DNA of 64,000 nucleotides from contig NC_045441.1 of the NCBI RefSeq assembly GCF_002776525.5, forward strand, positions 108,777,440-108,841,439, in the 5' to 3' direction. Under the pieces are notes generated by a model. The model was given only the letters and a program-made list of their open reading frames with translations, was not told where the DNA came from and did not search any database. A program made the translations under genes and the position numbers. This document shows positions 60,561 through 64,000 of the stretch, one piece after another; the stretch's first letter is position 1, and each line of letters opens with the position of its first letter. The stretch is from Piliocolobus tephrosceles. Lineage: Eukaryota > Chordata > Mammalia > Primates > Cercopithecidae.

Positions 60561-60889
60561 CTGAGCCTTCCCTTTACCATCACTATATCCAAATCACAAA
60601 GTTTAGTCAGGTTTTTGTTCGACGAGACCTCAAATTTCCTCCTTTCTTTTCATCTCTACTGTTGAATAATCTAAGCCATAGAATATTTTATCTGGACCAC
60701 AACAATAACCCTCCAAGATATAAATTCCATTTGTGAAGTAGTGGCAGTATCCTGTTACTTAGAACCATGCCATTGCAAACTGGATGCATAATTAACATGT
60801 TAACTTGTCTCCCTATTTCCAGTTATGTTTCATTCCTAATCCATTTACCACATGGCAGATATTGTGATATTTAAAATTACAGATCCGAT

Positions 60890-61490
60890 CATTTTATTCC
60901 ATTACCAAAAAGCCTTTGCTGCCTCCTGATTGCTCTTATGATGAAGCCCAAATTCCTTAATGTGTTCTATAAGCCCCTGCATGACTTCATGCCTACCCCT
61001 CCAGCCTTGCCACCCTCCCGTTGACTCATCTTCCTAGAGTCATACCATCCTCCCCTGGTTATGACACCTAAGGGGACAATTTCTTTCCTAATTCAGGATC
61101 ACTGCAGGTATTCCTCTTTATACCGAGATACTAGAGACTTTCCTTTTCCTTCCTTTTCTCCTTCCCAGGTACGCACCCACATACACAGTTTATACCTATG
61201 TTTCATACATCGTCCAGATCTCAACCTAAATGTCACCTTCTTATGCAGTCCCTTCTTCACTAGTTTGAAGTCAAAATAACACCCTCTCAAGGGACCCTAT
61301 ACTTGACTTTCCTATCACAAATGAAATTGTGTGTGTGTGCGTGATTATTTAATGTCTGTCTTCCACCAGACAGTAAGTTCTACAAGTCAGAGACTAGGAC
61401 TTTTTTTTTTTTTTGTAGCACTATGTCCTAATGTGAAGTACATTGCTTGGCACATGGGCACTCATGTATGTTGCATGAATGAATGAATGT
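60890..61490 (+). mobile_element. L2 LINE 3' end
   Basis: 'gatgaagcccaaattcctta', 'tcatgcctacccctccagcc', 'ctcaacctaaatgtcacctt' and the closing 'gcatgaatgaatgaatg' follow the L2 3' end in sense orientation over about 600 bp. A T-run lies at 61402-61416. Confidence 0.85.
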
Positions 61491-62239
61491 CTGTGTGCCA
61501 AACCAGAGTGAAAAAGAGAACATTGTCCTTGAACTATAGAAAACACCATGATGGCAGAGAGCACATGGTAGGTGGCAATAAGCATTTGAAGAAATAAAAT
61601 AAGGGAAGAAAAGAGAAAGGAAAACAAAAGGGAAGGAAATGGAGGGCAAAAAAATTTGAGAAAAAAATGAGAAAGGTTGTAGTCTTTGATGGGAAAAGTT
61701 TCCCTATCTCTCACTAAAAAAAAACAAACACGAAACCTTGGATAATGCCTATAAAATGTTAACATGCAATAAAATACAAAGCCTGTTGCTTAAATAAGGA
61801 AACGCATATAATTTTTGTGGTTTTATTTAATTCATTTCTTTTTCTTTATTATTTATTCACTATTTGGTGACAGCATAAGGAATATCAGATGGGGTTACAC
61901 TCAGACATGTACCTTTAAGTGTGTACTTTTTAATCGCAGTCTTTTATTTTTTTTAATGGTACAATTGAAGATGTCTGTTATTGGGGCCATCACCACTTCT
62001 TTCAGTGAATTAATTGAAAAAATCTTGGTTAGTTTTGATAAAGATCAAATGAATAATTGCTTCTCTTGATCATATCAGAAATGCAGATGCACGTTTGGTT
62101 GACAAAACATACTGAATTTATTAAAACACTTACTTTGAAAATTCAGTTGAAACGTTATGGTACCATCTAAATCACAAAACTTAACTCAGTGATTTCCAAA
62201 AATACAGTATTAGTGACTGATAATTCTGCTGCTTTCCTC
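61491..62239. other. Intron 2 stretch, no recognised feature
   Basis: A purine-rich segment lies at 61590-61680. No exon recognised. Minus-strand frames here are pyrimidine-rich shadows. Confidence 0.4.
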
Positions 62240-63275
62240 TTTTTTTTAATTTCCATTTTAGATTCAGAATGTACATGTGCAGCACAGGTATTTTACATGG
62301 GTAAATTGCATGTTACTAAGGTTTGGGGTACAAGTGATCCCATCACACAGGTAGTGACCATAGTACCTGAGAGTTAGCTTTTCAAACATTGCTCCCTCTC
62401 AACCTCCTCACTCTAATAGTCCCCAATGTCTATTAGTCCCATCTTTGTGCCCATGTGTACTCAATATTTAGCTCCCACTTATAAGTGAGAATATGTAGTA
62501 TTTGGTTTTCTGTTCCTGTATTAATTCACTTAAGATAATGGCTTCCAGCTGCATTCATTTTGCTTCAAAGGACATGATTTCATTCTTTTTTATGGCTGCA
62601 TAGTATTCCATGGTGACTATGTTCCACATTTTCTTTATCTAGTCTACCATTGATGGGCGTCTAGGTTGATTCCACTATGTCTTTCCTATTGTGAATACTA
62701 CTGTGATAAACATACGAGTGCATTGTCTTTTTGGAAGAACAATGCATTTTCCTTTGGGATTGCTGGGTTGAATGGTAGTTCTAAGTTCTTTGAGAAATCT
62801 CCAAACTGGTTTCCACAGTGGCTGAACTAATTTACATTCTCACCAACAGTGTATAAGCATTCCCTTTTTTCCGCAACATCTGTTATTTTTTGACTTTTTA
62901 GTAATAGCTATTCTGATTGATGGGAGATGGCATCTCATCATGGTTTTGATTTGCATTCCTTAATGATTAGTGATATTGAGCATGTTTTCATATATTCATT
63001 GGCCATATGTATATCTTCTTTTGAGAAGTATCTGTTCATGTCCTTTTCCCATTTTTTAATGGGGTTGCCTTTTGCTTGTTGAATTGTTCCTTATAGATTC
63101 TGAATATTAGACCTTTATTTGATGTAGGGTTTGCAAATACTTTCTTCCATTCTGTAGGTTGTCTGTCTGTCCTCTTGCCAGTTTCTTTTGCTTTGTAGAA
63201 GCTCTTCAGTTTAATTGGGTCCCTCTTGTCAATTTTTACAACCTTGCTCTTAAAAGCCTTATCAAGCAAAGTTGT
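62240..63275 (-). mobile_element. L1 3' end, antisense (L1PB/L1MA-age)
   Basis: It starts with a T-run at 62240 and continues with reversed L1 3' UTR and ORF2: 'ggctgcatagtattccatgg', 'gattgctgggttgaatggta' and 'ctcttcagtttaattgggtc'. The fragment at 63036-63344 on the minus strand is a broken piece of ORF2. It is more diverged than the L1 at 46153. The right end lies about 175 bp before exon 3. Confidence 0.88.
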
Positions 63276-63451
63276 GTTTTGTTTCCTTCTTGCAACTTTA
63301 TGGATACTTATTCTCCCTTGTAAAAAAAGAACTTGCCTTTGCATACTATGATATAGAATATGCCTAAAAGTATTTTATGAACTGTAAATGTATCAACATA
63401 AATATCGATTAAGTACGATTAATCATTTTCTACTTATTTTCAAAATTATAG

Positions 63452-63704
63452 AAAAATATGTCGTAACTGCAAGTGTGGCCAAGAAGAACATGATGTCCTC
63501 TTGAGCAATGAAGAGGATCGAAAAGTCGGAAAACTTTTTGAAGACACCAAGTATACCACCCTGATTGCAAAACTAAAGTCAGATGGAATTCCCATGTATA
63601 AACGCAATGTTATGATATTGACCAATCCAGTTGCTGCCAAGAAGAATGTCTCCATCAATACGGTTACCTATGAGTGGGCACCTCCTGTCCAGAATCAGGC
63701 ATTG
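63452..63704 (+). CDS. TES: TES (testin) coding exon 3, residues 38 (part)-122
   Basis: 253 nt, acceptor ...aattatag|A at 63452 and consensus donor TTG|gtaagt at 63705 (phase 0). It completes Arg38 and encodes KICRNCKCGQEEHD onward, giving cysteines 41, 44 and 46 and His51, the second half of the N-terminal cysteine-rich segment. It then encodes the linker and the beginning of the PET domain (about residue 92 onward), ending NQAL at 122. The whole exon is open in frame and matches testin as I know it. The rest of PET and LIM1-3 lie beyond the window. Confidence 0.98.
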
Positions 63705-64000
63705 GTAAGTAATTGTGGGGACAGAGAGTTCCTTTATTGAAGTTCCTGGAGCATTTACTTGGGGCAGTTTCTTTGGTGACCTAATCAACTTCACACATCC
63801 CAGATCTATTATTCTTCCGGGGTTCTCATTACTTTGACTTCTGATTCCTTTTCTAGTCTTTTGAATGTAAGACTAAATACTTCATAAAATTTTTCCAACT
63901 CCCTAGATATGTTTACCTTTTTGAGGGAATGGTCTAACATTCTTAATAATTAGATGGAAATCATGTTTTATATCAATCTAGTAACTCTTCTAGCTTACTC
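63705..64000 (+). other. TES: Start of TES intron 3
   Basis: It begins with a consensus donor gtaagt. Nothing else is recognised before the window ends. Confidence 0.9.

Larger units (their letters stand above)
58250..60565 (-). mobile_element. Complete THE1-type MaLR provirus, antisense, with exact 5-bp duplication
   Basis: Two LTRs in the same orientation (58255-58626 and 60194-60560) flank 1.57 kb of internal sequence. The target duplication 'ctgag' is exact at 58250-58254 and 60561-60565. Both LTRs carry the reversed MaLR marks 'ctgctaataaagacatacc' and 'gatgagatttgggtgggg'. The internal part has no gag, protease or polymerase frame; MaLR elements lack them and were mobilised in trans. 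It cannot move. Confidence 0.95.
49079..63451 (+). other. TES: TES intron 2 (14.4 kb, GT-AG)
   Basis: The donor is gtattg at 49079 and the acceptor 'tttcaaaattatag' ends at 63451. The pyrimidine tract before exon 3 is interrupted by A residues, so that acceptor is weaker than the one before exon 2. A branch-point-like 'gattaatc' lies near 63418. Confidence 0.93.
22863..64000 (+). other. TES: TES gene, 5' portion (start codon to window edge)
   Basis: Three coding exons are present (22863-22889, 48993-49078, 63452-63704), totalling 366 nt or 122 codons with no frameshift or stop. Introns 1 and 2 are 26.1 and 14.4 kb, both GT-AG. The remaining coding exons, for the rest of PET and LIM1-3, lie to the right. 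In established work testin binds zyxin, talin, Mena/VASP-family proteins and actin, and behaves as a candidate tumour suppressor at human 7q31. Confidence 0.95.

Overview
This is primate nuclear DNA carrying the 5' half of TES (testin), read on the + strand. The TES exons translate without a break into the testin N-terminus. The repeat content is primate: six Alu copies, L1 elements of several ages, THE1/MST/MLT1 LTRs, MIR and L2 relics, and Tigger and Charlie-type DNA transposon fossils. The two runs of N (100 and 10 bases) suggest a draft clone or assembly. I cannot tell human from another anthropoid by eye. There are no bacterial operons, CRISPR arrays or rRNA genes.

Layout. 1-22440 is upstream intergenic DNA with no supported gene. 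It holds an antisense LTR-like block (1-980), old L1 pieces, an Alu (3199-3495), a Tigger-type transposon with a tiny L1 inside it (7186-8461), a MER1-type element, an Alu broken by the 100-N gap, a MER20, split MLT1 LTRs, a second Alu and a solo MST LTR with an exact target-site duplication (19160-19590). 22440-23260 is the TES CpG island and promoter, with coding exon 1 at 22863-22889. Intron 1 (22890-48992, 26.1 kb) is mostly single-copy DNA plus MIR, L2, MLT1 and Alu copies, a GC-rich LTR, and a primate L1 with a 5' inversion inserted into a MIR. Exon 2 is 48993-49078. Intron 2 (49079-63451, 14.4 kb) holds two Alus, a Tigger-like element, L2s, MLT1 LTRs, a complete THE1-type provirus with a 5-bp duplication (58250-60565), and an old antisense L1 ending close to exon 3 (63452-63704). 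Intron 3 starts at 63705 and runs out of the window.

The three exons encode residues 1-122 of testin: the N-terminal cysteine-rich segment and the beginning of the PET domain. The rest of PET and the three LIM domains must lie beyond the right edge. Testin is a cytoplasmic focal-adhesion and actin-associated scaffold.

I found no new gene system. The points most worth a second look are the L1 insertion at 46153-48110 (5' inversion, 16-bp duplication, about 200 bp of extra sequence that looks like a 3' transduction), an unexplained 68-codon open frame behind a splice-acceptor-like tract at 28101-28307, paired inverted CCAAT boxes in the promoter, and the probable assembly artefact at the 100-N gap.
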